Source: Beta vulgaris subsp. vulgaris (Eukaryota; Streptophyta; Magnoliopsida; Caryophyllales; Amaranthaceae). Taken from it: a DNA stretch of 64,000 nucleotides. Location: NCBI RefSeq assembly GCF_026745355.1, contig NC_079202.1, positions 2,193,614 through 2,257,613 on the forward strand, in the 5' to 3' direction. Made by a program: the position numbers and the translations under genes. Below, piece by piece: positions 36,201 to 47,833 of this stretch. The notes beneath the pieces are model-generated. The model was not told where the DNA came from. It ran no database searches and was given only the letters and a program-made list of their open reading frames with translations. Position 1 is the stretch's first letter, and every line of letters starts with the position of its first letter.

Positions 36201-39200
36201 CGTAGCTCAGAAAAGTATACTTAAAGAAAACATTCTTGTTTAGGGATCTCGGGCTGAGGTATTGGAGCAAGAAATCTTGAAGTTGCGGAATGACTTGCTT
36301 AAGGTGCAGAGCGTCTTTTTTTAGCATGCGTATATTGGAGTCTCTTGTTAAGCACTTTAATCTTTGCTTATCCAATAATGTTGAGACATTCTTGGTATTA
36401 TTCTTTCATTAGTATGAACTAGAGCATGAAAAACTTGCCATGGAGCTTGAAGAGGAGAGAACGTTGCACAGACAAAGAAATCAACACATCAAAGAACAAC
36501 AAATTAGAATTGACAACCTCAGTAATATTGTTCACTTTTCAGACAGTGATCAAAAGAGCCATACTCAGGTGTGCTTTGAGAAACTAGAGTTGTCAGTTCA
36601 TCTTCATATATATGGTCCATGACAATCATTGTTGTATATTTCTGAAAAATTTCTTTGTTATTGTAGAAACAAGGTTTCTCAGGGAAAGCAATGGGAGAGA
36701 GGAGCAATGACAGCCATCATATATGGCAGGAAGAAGCTTTTAGCACCCCTAGCTTCAAAGCAGCTCCCAATTCTTTTGTTGCTAGAAGATCAAATTATGC
36801 ACCAATATCCGATTCTGATTCTAGCCCTGCGCCTGATGCATTCAACAATGTGGCTGATGAAGATGCATGGATGAAGTTGAATAAGGGTTTTGTTGCTGAC
36901 CTTGATTCACTTCATATAACTCCTGCGGTTAAAGTTCGAAGCCTGTCATCTAATGGTGTTAGTCCTGTAAGACTCATTCTTGAAGCATATATGAATCATA
37001 ATTTTGATTACGAGTAATCTAAATGTGCCTAATGTCATATCCCAATAAGTCCAAAATTGATGTGTCATAAATTAACCTTATGTACGATGAACATTTGAGG
37101 TAATAGGAGACTTCTGAGTTCTGAGTAACTGTAAAGTTATAATGTTGAAGTTTTAAGATGCCGTAGTATTTGAGATCAGCAATTATTTGTTTGATATCAT
37201 TTCCTTATACTTCCTCCGTTTCAAAATAGATGGTACATTGTGATTAAAACGGACTCCTAGGCAAAATTTCATAAGTATGTTTAAGTAGTATAAAGGGAGG
37301 TAGATTAATTCTAGTGGTCCCATGTGAAGAGGAGGGAGAAAGAAAAAGTTGGGGACCACATGTATTAATTAAGTAAAATGGTAAAAGTGTAAGGCAAAAG
37401 TTACTCAATAAGGAAAAAAAAACAATGTATCATCTATTTTGAAACACCCATAAATAGACAATGTATCATCTATTTTGAAACGGAGGAAGTATAATTTTTC
37501 TATTTTTATTAGTTGCAAACTTTGACTCTTGCACTATTTATATACTAAACAATTTTTTTTTGATAGACTTTGTTCTTCTCAAATTATCTTTGCTTAACTT
37601 ATTTTGGTGAACTTAACGTATTGTTTGCTTAATAGACCATACATTTGTTGAACATAACTTATCTATGATTTAACTTATTGTTAGTTTTGCTTAACTTATT
37701 TTTGCTAAACTTAACTTATTTTTGCTAAACTTAATTTATTAAAGTCAAAGTATTAGATCTAATAAAGGAAGAAGGTAATATATTTAACTCTATTACAGAA
37801 CTTAGTTGGAAACCATTTGCGCATATTAAAGGTAGTCCTTTTAGTAAACCAAACCCTATCACATAAGGGCATTAGTATTAAGTTGGGGTCGATGAAATCC
37901 CTTGTATAATTACTTGCAATAAGTTGCTTTATAGGATGCATGAGATCTAGAGATTGTTGCTTTATAAGATGTGTAACAGATTTGAAATCATCTTCAACAG
38001 GGTTTCTTACAAGATCGGTACGAGCACGAGATTCAAAACCTCAAGAGGCAAATGGATCTTACCATTAAAGAAAGAGATGAACTTGAGGTTTGTTTGTCAA
38101 TTCTATTCTTCGAAATCATGTTTGAGCAGCTACACTTATTTATAGTATCAATGCCTTATATTGTTGAGCCCATGAACTTCACTTAGAGCAGATAAATTTT
38201 ATCGGTGGACTACATGCTAAATAGTGCTTAACATTGCCTCAGCAATGTGATGGATTTTGATATCTTCATGATATAAAATTTGATGATTGTTGGAATTTTT
38301 TTTCTCTTTTACATGACGACGCTTGTGCATGCTTATTACATTGGTTGACATCATTAGAACACATCAAACGTTGGTCATGCTATGTCTAATACTTCCCTTC
38401 AGCACTTGCAAAATGCTAACAATCAGCTGGCCAGTGACAAATTCTTTCAAACAAATATAAGCTCAACTATTGTATAGTTTATTGTATTTATAGAGTTGCT
38501 TCCTTAGAAGTTGATATATGGAATCTGACATGCCTTTAAGACTAGAGCACCTCCCTGGATTCGGGGGATGCTTACTAGGAGGAGTCTCTGGCATGGTTTT
38601 CTTAGTCGAGTCTGATGGTTTAACCCGGCGGATCATCGAACATAAGACTTTAGGCACACCTGGGGGAAGAACTAATTTTGATATGTGCAATGCATCTGTG
38701 AATTATAAAAATATGCTTTGATTGAAGCATTCAATAATTGGCATTACAGGCTACTACTGGGATTTGTGTAAAATGTGGCACTTGCCTTAGTTCTTAAATG
38801 CCAGGATGGAAGTAGAAAAGTTATTCCAAGTTAAGAGACCATCAAATATACATGCTGGCTATGGTGAATAAGTTGAAGTTCGAGGTGGATGGAAATTGTG
38901 AATAATGTCCCAATCTAATTTAACAAGAGCATGGACATATAATCAGGAGACGTCCAAATATCAATAAACTTAACAATTCCAATATGCATAATTTCTAGAT
39001 AAGTTTCATACTCTCCTGGAATCGGGAAAAACCCTGTTGGAGGGGGGTGTTAACTGTTAAGTGGAAGCCTTAACTTTCACAAGCTGAGTTATGAGTTCAA
39101 TATCTGACTCTATTCCCTGTTTTGTGACCTTTTGTTTGAGGGCTTTTGATTGTAGATTTGGGGAGTTGCTAACAATTTGGATATCAAGTGCATGGTTTAG

Positions 39201-41330
39201 TTGTCAGAATCCTTGTCAGCCTATTAATGATTTTATATTTTAGATTTGGTACAAGTCCATGGCCTGAAGTTACTTCCCATATCCTAAGAGGCATTCCTTA
39301 CCCTTCCATTTTCCTTTTTTGGCTTCTATCCCCTCTCACTTTGGAGTTCTTTATCATAGCAATATGATATGGAAAAACTTGTGCAAATTCATACCCATTC
39401 CTTAATGTAGATGATTAGGAATTCACTTGGTGCCAACTTTACTAATTATGTATGTGCTGCAAATCATGGCTTGGAGATATTGAATATATTGCTCCTTGGT
39501 TTGTTAGATTTTAGTTGCAGTTCCATGGTTTCTCAACTCATCTACACAGTTCTAAATTATCTTCTTTCGCCTGTAATTGCAGAAAAACCACCAAGAGCAG
39601 GTCTTGTTGAATGAAAAACTAACCAACAAAATCATGGAACTTCACGAGGAGGTCAAACTGACTAGAGGGATTCCGCAAGTGTTGTGTGAATCAGTGGCTA
39701 CTTGTAGAGACACGTATAAGGATGTCTTAACTGTTATGCAGGTAAGTGGAGACCAGAATGCCCAACATTTACAAATTTATACTTGAAGTGAGTCCATCTG
39801 CTAAGATCTAATGTGCACCTTTTGCATTTATGCAGAGTTCTGTTAATGATGAAAAATCCTTTGCAAAAAACTTGTTAACCAGCTTGACTGAGATTGGCAC
39901 AAATCTTTTTTCAACATTGGAAACTCATTGCAAAATGGCTGTAGATGGTCATAAACTTTCCTGCAGGGATACTTCTTTAGTGCAAGAACCGTGCAAGATT
40001 CTGTGCGAGCAATTGAACAATTCAGTTGCTTTTTTGGAATCACCGGATGCACAAAGTACAATGGAGAAAGAACTGACTACCGGACTATATTGCTCTGATT
40101 ATAAGGTAGTTTCCAGGTTGCACAGATTTAGCTCATATTATCTGGTGCTATTCTTCGCCTTGACATTAGGCTACACAATTTTACTATCCAGCTTTCATTT
40201 TAGTCATGATTAGACTTTCCGCCTGTACATTCTCTCAATTATTTATATATCATTCTTTATAATCTTGTCATATGTATCTCATGTTTATCACTTATTACTA
40301 AAGCAACAGATGAAGGATAAAAAGAAGTCAATTAAAGTGTTCCAAAATGTTTCTTGTCTAAAATTACCTGCAGTGCCTGGGACATAAATCTGATACTGAT
40401 GTTTTTCTTTTGTAACGACGAGACCTTTATGCATGACGAAATCTATGGGTGGAACTGAATAATGATACTGAAAGTCTTAGGCTTTGTTCTCCTCACCCTA
40501 TTTTCATTTTTCAGGTTTGTAGACTATTAGGACAAAAAAATTTAAGTTCATGGCTAACAAGACTACCAAGTTCAATTTACAACTATAATAAGTTCACATA
40601 AGTTCTCATAAGTCAAAATCAGGTGAAGAGAGCACCCCTTGTGTAGAAATTATATCGCCGGTACTGCTTTTTATGTCGATCATAAGTAGCAAGTGGTTAT
40701 TGTAAAATGTTACTAGGAATAGATGATGCTTGAGGTTCAGTTACACTTTCATATGGAGTAGATAAATTAAGAATTTCAGCTGCAATGTAAATCCTGAATA
40801 TCATGTGGATTGTGGAGAAAGCATGTCCCTTATTGTTGTTAACTATTAGGAGGAGCTCTGAATTGGTTTCATTTCCTTTTTGTTTGGTAAAGGGCATTAA
40901 CTTAGGGGGAGAGCCTGCTTGTTGGAAGGAGAAGTTGAGCAATGAACTCAACACATTCAGAGACAAATACATAAGCCTTGAAAAGGATCTTGATCAAAAT
41001 AGTCAGGTTTTGGAAGAGTCGAACTCAAGGTATCTAAAACTGGAGCAAGAATATCAAATTGTGCAGCAAGAAAGAGATTCCTTGCTTGATGAAGTATCTA
41101 AATCAAGTCAAAACTTCACATTAGTTTCAGAAGAAAGAGAAACATTATTGGAGAGATACAAGTCTGAGGTACAGAAAAGGAAAAATTTAGAACAAGGAAT
41201 CAAGCAGTTTAGTGAGGCATTCGCCTCTCGGCATAAATCTTTAGCATCATTTCACAGTGATTTTAAATCTAGAGTTGAAGATCTTAGATCTCACAATCCT
41301 GTTGTGGTGATTAATTCTCTTGGGTTGTAG
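33214..41330 (+). CDS. CENP-E-like kinesin, KIN-7 family (KIN-7N-like)
   Basis: Eighteen exons in phase with GT-AG borders: 33214-33364, 33448-33537, 33856-33974, 34076-34189, 34266-34347, 34446-34513, 34595-34660, 34771-34913, 34997-35099, 35360-35440, 36103-36171, 36244-36303, 36413-36568, 36667-36966, 38001-38087, 39583-39741, 39836-40105 and 40893-41330; 851 residues. The motor domain is N-terminal (about 1-335): [13 protein letters not shown] at the start, P-loop GQTSSGKT at 87-94, switch I NVRSSRSH at 196-203 and switch II DLAGSE at 234-239, all intact. A neck and coiled coil follow (about 345-435), then a serine-rich linker and a second long coiled coil to the C-terminus. This predicts an ATP-driven plus-end motor on microtubules; KIN-7N relatives are compared with CENP-E of the spindle, and the exact role here is inference. 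The last acceptor (40892) is the least certain junction. Two MITEs sit in introns 9 and 14. Confidence 0.92.
35134..35304. mobile_element. Stowaway-like MITE in kinesin intron 9
   Basis: Ends CTTCCTCCGCTTATTTTACT and, in reverse, CTTCCTCCATTTTATTTTTG, with the inner words ACTTGCAA and TTGCAAGT pairing. TA on both sides (35132-35133, 35305-35306). 171 bp. Confidence 0.75.
37210..37489. mobile_element. Stowaway-like MITE in kinesin intron 14
   Basis: Ends CTTCCTCCGTTTCAAAATAG and the same word in reverse, a perfect 20-bp terminal repeat, bounded by TA. The right end is duplicated: ACAATGTATCATCTATTTTG occurs twice within the last 80 bp, the inner copy ending in GAAACACCC instead of GAAACGGAGG. 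Confidence 0.85.
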
Positions 41331-42599
41331 AATAATTAGTACCTTGTGTCCAGTTTTTCAGTATAAACCTGCAGCAATTCTTAGTTGAATTGTCAAGAAT
41401 TGATAGACTTACAATTATGTGTTGGGTAAATTATTTAATGTATTGACCTTTGATCTGTAGATGTATTAAGTCAAGGCTCATTGGATATCTAAGCTTGGAT
41501 GTAAAGTGTAGGCTTCTGTATCTGAAGTGATGGATTGCATTCCTAATCTTTAGAACAGATAGCATGAAAGCTTGGTATTAAAAGGTATAAAACAAAAATA
41601 ATCCAGATCCCACCACCGATTTGAAAATTCATGCCCACTTCATATCCTCCTTGCCCACACATCACTTGCCTCAAAAAATACATTCACACACTTGGTATCA
41701 AACATCAATTCAACTTAAATGTAGTCTTAATGCACATATTAATAGTGTAATATGTGTTATGACTTATGAGTACATATAAATTTTGAAAGGTGAACAGAGC
41801 ATGTCAAAAGAAAGTATTGGCCAAGACATGTAGAGATGGACAGGACAGGACAGTGTGGGGTGGATGGAGAATGGAGATGGGACAAGACGAGTACAAATCT
41901 TTTCATTCTCATCCCCTTCTCGCTCTCGCCACTCAACAAACCTTTACTCACCCTCCTAATCGGGGTGGGTGCGAGATGAGTCTCCACTAAACTCGTTCCA
42001 CTAGTATCCCTAATGTTAAGGTGTTAGATTACTACTTAGTTCAGAATTCTAATACTTAATTTGCATTTGCAAACAATCACTTTGTAGTTGAATACTTGAA
42101 TTACAAAATTTTGAATTCAAGATTTCAATTTCATTATTTGAAATGGAATAGAAGTTTTCAAACACTGCCTAATAATAAATGTGCAAATCTCGACAAAGAA
42201 AAATAAGCGAACAAATGCAAGCCAAACAAAATGGTGATTGCTAGAGATGTATGCTATGGAACATTGGAACCTAGCTCCATTTTAATAAAAATAAAAAATT
42301 TACCCAAAATAGAATCACAAAATCCCATAATTTTTTTTTTGGATTTAAAGGATATGGTTTTGTTGTTTCTAAATAAGTTTTGGATTTGTTCTGTTTTGGC
42401 CAAAATTTTCCCGTGCACGACTAGTCCTTGTCATCAAGTCCTACAATGAAGTAACCCAAAAATCTTATTTCCTGAGAAAAAAATAACTTGCATCCATCTA
42501 TATTCATGGTTTTGTTGTAGTAAATAATAAATTCCGAAGTTTTCACTCACAAGGAAATGTACTTTTCTCTAGCATAAGGTAGAACTTAGGCTCCTTTTT
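41331..42599. other. 3' flank of the kinesin gene and spacer
   Basis: The first few hundred bases should be 3' untranslated region. From 41820 to 41990 there are GGGATGG/CCATCCC-like words in both orientations (GGAGATGGGAC, then CTCATCCCC and GGGGTGGGTGCGAGATG) that suggest a worn palindromic element without clear ends. Nothing else is recognised. Confidence 0.4.
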
Positions 42600-42815
42600 G
42601 TATTCGGTAATTAACTGGCCAAGTAGGCTCAACCCTCATAAGTTAGGGGTAACAATGGGATCCCAACTCACAAGGAAACTTCCAAAGACTGGAAAGTGAG
42701 AATTTATACCCACAAGCAAATATCCACACAAACACTCCAAATTTGGAGTTAATGAGAGTCAAACTCCCGACCATGAGGTTGGGAGGTGGGAGCTCCAACC
42801 ATTGGGCTCCCATGT
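42600..42815 (-). mobile_element. Probable tRNA-derived SINE
   Basis: On the minus strand the element begins near 42815 with GGGAGCCCAATGGTTGGAGC (box A-like), followed by GGTCGGGAGTTTGACTCTC (box B-like) about 40 bp later, and continues for about 200 bp without coding potential. The 3' tail and a target duplication are not clear. Confidence 0.45.
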
Positions 42816-42828
42816 GATTCTCAACTTA

Positions 42829-43238
42829 GGCACCGTTTGGTAGGGCGTAAAACATTTTTTTGGAAAACTATTTTCCTCTATGTTAAATTTTACATTGTTT
42901 GGTATGTAAAGGAGTATAAAACCATTTTCCCTAAAAGTAAAATTGCTTTCCAAGTGATGGAAAACCATTTTCCCTAGGAGTGAAATTGCTTTCAAAATGA
43001 AGGGAAAACTTTTTTTTTTCAAAATAAAGGGAAAACTATTTTCCTTCCTTTTCCTTATCTGTACACTCCTCTAACTATCTCCTTACCTTCCCTTTCATTT
43101 TTCTTTTGTTTCATCACTTTTCTTACATTCAATCAAACAACGGAAAACTAATTTTGTAATTATTTTTTCCTTTATAAATTGCTTTTCATAAAAATCATTT
43201 TACACTGAAAATATTTTACCCCTAAACCAAATAAAGCC
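42829..43238. mobile_element. Tourist-like (PIF/Harbinger) MITE
   Basis: Bounded by TTA on both sides (42826-42828 and 43239-43241). The left end GGCACCGTTTGGTAGGGCGT and the right end in reverse GGCTTTATTTGGTTTAGGGG are related, and GTAAAACATTTT pairs with the right-hand GTAAAATATTTT. The GGSNNNGTTTGGT-type terminus and TTA target are typical of Tourist elements. 410 bp, no transposase. Confidence 0.75.
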
Positions 43239-43241
43239 TTA

Positions 43242-43885
43242 AATACAGATATTTTATGTTATTCGTGCAGCTTTGAAAATCATTGGAATTTTGAGGGCTC
43301 CAATTTGCCATCTCATTTATACCCACTTTCTTGATTTTATTGGTAACCTAATTGATTGATCTCACCATACATTTGATTTTTAACTAATTTATTACTCATA
43401 ATTGATATAGGGACCCCTTCACCATGTGGCATTAGCCCTCTCAATGACTCAAAGTAAACTATTCTCTCACTTTCAAAAATTAATATTTGCATTTTTATGT
43501 AATAATTTCTAATGAAGCTAAGCCCATTACCAAATAAATACTCACTATGCTTTTCTTTACTTTATCCTTTTGTTGCAATAATTAAGCTTCTAAAAAGTAG
43601 CAACCTATAGTATATGTATTTCAAAATTAAGGCTTCTACTAATGCGTGAAAATTAAGAAAAGTGTAGTGGCGCGGTAGAGTATGAATCATATGTTTATAC
43701 ATGAATACATCCTAACGGATATCTTTTTAAACGTAAAATAATTAGGAAAGTCTCTTCTCAAACATGTATACTTATTGATCTAATCAAAGAAAATAGGAAA
43801 AGTGATAATCTAGGTGGAGATTGAGATATCGTATGTTATTGTCGAAGTAAAATGTCCTAGGAATGTCTGATAGTCCGTTACACAA
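43242..43885. other. AT-rich spacer
   Basis: About 640 bp between two small elements; no open frame and no recognised repeat. Confidence 0.35.
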
Positions 43886-43902
43886 TTAGTTTCTCGATAC
43901 AT

Positions 43903-44024
43903 TTTTTTTTATCCATATGAGCCACGAAAGCAGTACAAAGTACAAAAAAGGAAAGGGGAATTTGAACCTGTGACCTATCGTCCACAGTACCTCAATCTTA
44001 ACCACTAGGCCAAGATATCCTTGG
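43903..44024 (-). mobile_element. Short tRNA-derived SINE with 17-bp target duplication
   Basis: Flanked by TTAGTTTCTCGATACAT (43886-43902) and TTAGCTTCTCGATACAT (44025-44041). On the minus strand it starts CCAAGGATATCTTGGCCTAG, includes TGGCCTAGTGGTTAAGA (box A) and GGTCACAGGTTCAAATTCCC (box B region), and ends in an A run (T run at 43903-43910). At 122 bp it is a short SINE rather than a tRNA gene: the cloverleaf is not conserved and it has a tail and target duplication. Confidence 0.85.
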
Positions 44025-44097
44025 TTAGCTTCTCGATACATATGATTGGATGTGACTATTGTGAAATTTGTTAGGTACAAACGAATTAATAAGATTA

Positions 44098-44285
44098 AGG
44101 GTTATGCTATATGCAGCCCTTAGGGTTGCATATAAGACATAAATACACAACTTAAAATGGAAATAAGTTGTGAATTTATGGAAAAATTTTGCATCAACCG
44201 ATGTAATAAAATGATCAATTAATGCAACTTATTTCCCTTTTTAAATTCTTATATACAGCCTTTAGGGCTGCATATAGCTTTTTCC
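44098..44285. mobile_element. hAT-like MITE
   Basis: An exact 8-bp target duplication TAAGATTA lies at 44090-44097 and 44286-44293. The inverted ends are long: GCTATATGCAGCCCTTAGGG on the left and GCTATATGCAGCCCTAAAGG read in reverse on the right, continuing into ATATAAGA. 188 bp, no coding frame. Confidence 0.75.
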
Positions 44286-44293
44286 TAAGATTA

Positions 44294-44862
44294 AATAGAA
44301 AGTTGGAGCTTTTACGGATATTGATGTTTTCCCTCCAAAATATCAATAATAGTTTGATCATCTACTTCAACAACAAGTTTAAAACAAACATTTTTAATGT
44401 CTAGTAGAAGCCTATAAATTGATGACATATTCAGATAGAAGTGTTGGATTAGTAATATGAAATATCATGATGAGTAGCAGGACATTGTTATAAACTCGTA
44501 ATTGGTTGGTCAAACTTCAAAGTCATGGTGCAAAGATGTTACGTTACGTTCTGAAAAATGGAGGCTAAGTAAGTGAAAATCTTGTGATCATTGACAATTA
44601 CCGTCAAGAATACGTTGTTGTGAGAGAACAACAATGACTTACGGATTGTGTCAATTAGGTCCTGTAGATATTAACGATAAGGGTGATTTAAGCGCGAAAC
44701 TAGGATGAGGAGATGAGTGGTCGACAAAATGGAAAAATAGTAGTTGCAAAAGATTTGATGTCGTTGTTTAATTTGCAATAAATGTTAGCAAATCCTTTTT
44801 GTCTTCATAAACTTGCAAGTGAGAGGAAAGTTAATGAGGATTGTTAAACATCACTCATAAAG
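44294..44862. other. Spacer without recognised content
   Basis: About 570 bp of AT-rich sequence with no open frame and no element ends. Confidence 0.35.
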
Positions 44863-45185
44863 TACTTAAAATCGCCCAAAATATATTTTTATAGACCAAT
44901 TTACTCTTTCCTCTTTTCTACACTACACCACCCCACCACCACCAACCTACTGCCATTTCACCTTCTCTGTTTCTCCCCACCACCACCTACCTTCCCACTA
45001 CCACCTAACCTCCCACTACCACCGTCGACCTCCACGCCATCGCCTAACGTCCTCCACCACAGTCACCACCGCGTCGAATTTTTTTTTATACTGGCGAACG
45101 TCTGGCCGGGACGTTCTGCCCATGGGGCGATCGTCCGGCCAGGACGTTCTATAAAAATATATTATAAGGCGTTCCTATTAAATGA
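44863..45185 (+). mobile_element. CCA-rich module with hairpin, half element
   Basis: Begins with TACTTAAAATCG (44863-44874), nearly the arm word of the foldback at 32301-33058, continues into a CT-rich part and a CCA/CCACC-rich tract (44920-45070), then GAATTTTTTTTTATA, then an inverted repeat TGGCCGGGACG (45103-45113) and CGTCCGGCCA (45132-45141) around GCCCATGGGGC. No second arm with GGT repeats follows. No coding frame. Confidence 0.45.
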
Positions 45186-45577
45186 ACGATGCCACACGTG
45201 ACACTCTACAATGTGTAGTTACTAGGATTCGGACACAAGACCATTGAAATGAAATGTGAGAGTATAACTATTAATCCAATACAATTTCAATGCTTAAAGT
45301 TTTAAAGTAAAACATAATAAAGTTTCATAATTATATGTAATTACAAAATCATGTAGACAAGCTTTTTGATCATTAATCCTTTTATTAAGTAATAACATTT
45401 GTTTATGCGAATCACATTGAAATTGTTATTTTTATCCCCAATTCCTTAGAAGTTTTTTTTTCCGAACAACTTATCATGCCATAACGTCCATTTTTCAATT
45501 TCGTACTAGACAAAATATTACTAAAAAATGATAGAATCAAATATGAAATTTATGAATAATATATTTAATAATTATAA

Positions 45578-45611
45578 CTGACCCGGGACACTGTCCGGGG
45601 TAAAATACTAG
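45578..45611 (+). mobile_element. Helitron-like 3' terminus
   Basis: A hairpin (CCCGGGACACTGTCCGGGG, stem of about 8 bp) is followed after a short AT stretch by CTAG at 45608-45611 and then T, the CTRR/T arrangement of Helitron 3' ends. The matching 5' TC end was not found, so the length of the element is unknown; 45190-45577 may belong to it. Confidence 0.5.
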
Positions 45612-45643
45612 TTCTATGTAAACAATGAACGGATAAATACGGC

Positions 45644-45750
45644 GCTGCATCTTTGCAGTTCAAGATTAGACGTTTCACTGCATACTGCAGTGATATGTTG
45701 TATCACCGGGTGAATTATTCACCCGGCACTATATATACCGCAATTCGCGG
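45644..45750 (+). promoter_or_regulatory. Palindrome cluster around a TATA box
   Basis: Four short hairpins follow one another: CTGCATCTTTGCAG (45644-45657), CACTGCATACTGCAGTG (45676-45692), CCGGGTGAATTATTCACCCGG (45706-45726, perfect 10-bp arms) and CCGCAATTCGCGG (45738-45750). TATATATA lies between the last two at 45730-45737. A CT-rich leader-like stretch follows to about 45830 and then GGTGAGT, a plausible splice donor. No protein frame can be attached to it. Confidence 0.45.
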
Positions 45751-46007
45751 GAGAAAATAATACATAACTATAGATAGCATTCTCTCTCAACCTTGCTTAA
45801 AATCTCTCTAAATCATAACAGATAGGACAATTTGGTGAGTAGTAGTGTTTTTTGTTAAAAATATTTCAACTTATCCTAGAAAAACAAATTTAAATAATTT
45901 TTAATAAGTTTAATTGAGCTTGATTAACTATAATAAGAAGATTAGATAAGTCAAAATCAGTCAAATTTAGTTGATGAAAAACATGCAATTTGTAAATGGT
46001 AGATATA

Positions 46008-46210
46008 CTTCCTCCGTAACAAAACATATGCTACACTTTTTAAATATGGTTGTAACAAAATAGATGTTAAACTTTCTTTTTAGGCAACAATCTATTTCTA
46101 CCTCTCTCCTATGAGCCTATCACATGGGTCCCCTTTTTTCTTTCTCTTCAAAAAATTACCCAGAAAAATATGTTTTTAAAAGTGTAACATTTATTTTGTT
46201 ACGGAAAAAG
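46008..46210. mobile_element. Stowaway-like MITE
   Basis: Ends CTTCCTCCGTAACAAAACAT and, in reverse, CTTTTTCCGTAACAAAATAA, bounded by TA at 46006-46007 and 46211-46212. 203 bp, no coding frame. Confidence 0.75.
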
Positions 46211-46514
46211 TATATATATAATTCAAACATATAATGTTGAGCAGACTTTCTATAGACCGATATAGTCATCTCATAACGACAAGCATAAGTGCATAACAAC
46301 TCATATTCCCCAGGTAACACTTTCTAATGTTTTAATCTAAAGTTTTCCATGATAAACTAAACACTTCATAATTTATTTTTTAGAGTGAATTTAAGATGGG
46401 ATGACATATGAAACAATATGTAAGTATCAATTGATCGAATACAATGCCATAAGTTAAAGTAAGTCAAGTATCAATAACGGTTATCCAAGTTCAATTGATG
46501 GATTTTGTTATGTG

Positions 46515-47030
46515 ACGTCCTAATATTTCCTACTAAAGCCCTAAATACAGTATTTTTATATTGTATATTTATATCTCTATTTTTTTCTCTGTTCTTTCCT
46601 CCCCCTCCCCTTTCCCTTCACCAACATTGGAGCCACCACCACCAACACCACACTAACACCGCTGCCACCAACACCACACCAACATCGCCGCCACCACCAC
46701 CACCACCAGTTCATTGAAGATTCATACCCATGTGAAGAGGAGATCACCCATGTGAACTTGTGTCTCTGCACCATTCCCTTCTTCCCATTCCCTTATTCCA
46801 CACCATCACTGGCGCCACCACACCACCACCGACACACCGAAACTTGTGTCTCCGCTGTCGTACCACCACCACCATCACGCATCACTACCACCATCACGGC
46901 CCCACTGTGCTAGACCGCTGATGAGGAGACTGATTTTTTTAAGAAAAATTATACAGAGGCGTCCACCATGGACGCCTCACCAACGGTGGAGGCATCCATG
47001 ACAGGCGCTCCACCAGAGGGTAATAATAAC
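46515..47030 (+). mobile_element. CCA-rich module with hairpin, second half element
   Basis: TACTAAAGCCCT near 46531, a CT-rich stretch, CCA/CACCAC-rich sequence at 46628-46910, GATTTTTTTAAG at 46932, then the hairpin GAGGCGTCC-ACCAT-GGACGCCTC (46956-46978, 9-bp arms) and further GGTGGAGG/CTCCACC words to 47018. The layout repeats that of 44863-45185 and of the left half of 32301-33058. Open frames here are proline/threonine or tryptophan runs and are not genes. Confidence 0.4.
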
Positions 47031-47137
47031 AACTTGTTTCAATATTTTTGGTTTAGAAAATACCGTTGGTAATTAATTAGGATTTAGAATATTATTGGTG
47101 GGTGTTATAATGTAGTATCACAACAAATCTAAATTGT

Positions 47138-47706
47138 GGTTGTTTATAATATTAGAACATATCAAGAGTTGTTCTTCTCATTTTATTATCAGATTGGTTT
47201 TGCGCAATGGACTAATAGAACACACTAAACATTACGTAGTTGGCTAGTCCAAACAAGTACGCAGTTGACTAAGAGAATACACTAAACATCATGTTAGACA
47301 ATATAGTATTTTTATTAATTAGTTTTTCGTTATCATCTATATATTTCTTGCACACATCTACGTACTTTATACATGTCGATCTTAATATTTTTGATAAGAC
47401 AATTGATGGAGAATATGCTAAGACAATTTTATATGCAATATGTATGGGGATATTGCTAATAAGAATGAAGATTTAGACATTAGTTGATTAAGATTATGAT
47501 TCTTGTTATCAATTTATCATTATCATCATCGTTATGCCTGTTATTATTATTGCTATTATTAGCATTATTGCTACTATTACTACTAGTATTTGTATTATTA
47601 TTGTTATTGTTAGCATTCCTATTGTTATTTGAATGATTATTGTTATTGTTAGCATTCCTATTGTTATTGTTATTGTTAGCATTGTTATTATTATTATTAT
47701 TGTTAT

Positions 47707-47754
<48 letters not shown>

Positions 47755-47779
47755 TATTATTATTATTATTATTATTATT

Positions 47780-47833
<54 letters not shown>

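Noticed and set aside
38518..38721. 67-residue frame in kinesin intron 15
   Set aside because: No known motif, no in-phase splice sites, and the flanking kinesin exons join in phase without it.
43903..44024. tRNA gene on the minus strand
   Set aside because: Box A and box B are present but the cloverleaf is not conserved, and the A tail and 17-bp target duplication identify a SINE.
46505..46774. Frames with proline/threonine runs (+) and tryptophan runs (-)
   Set aside because: Both arise from the CCA-rich tract of a repeat module.
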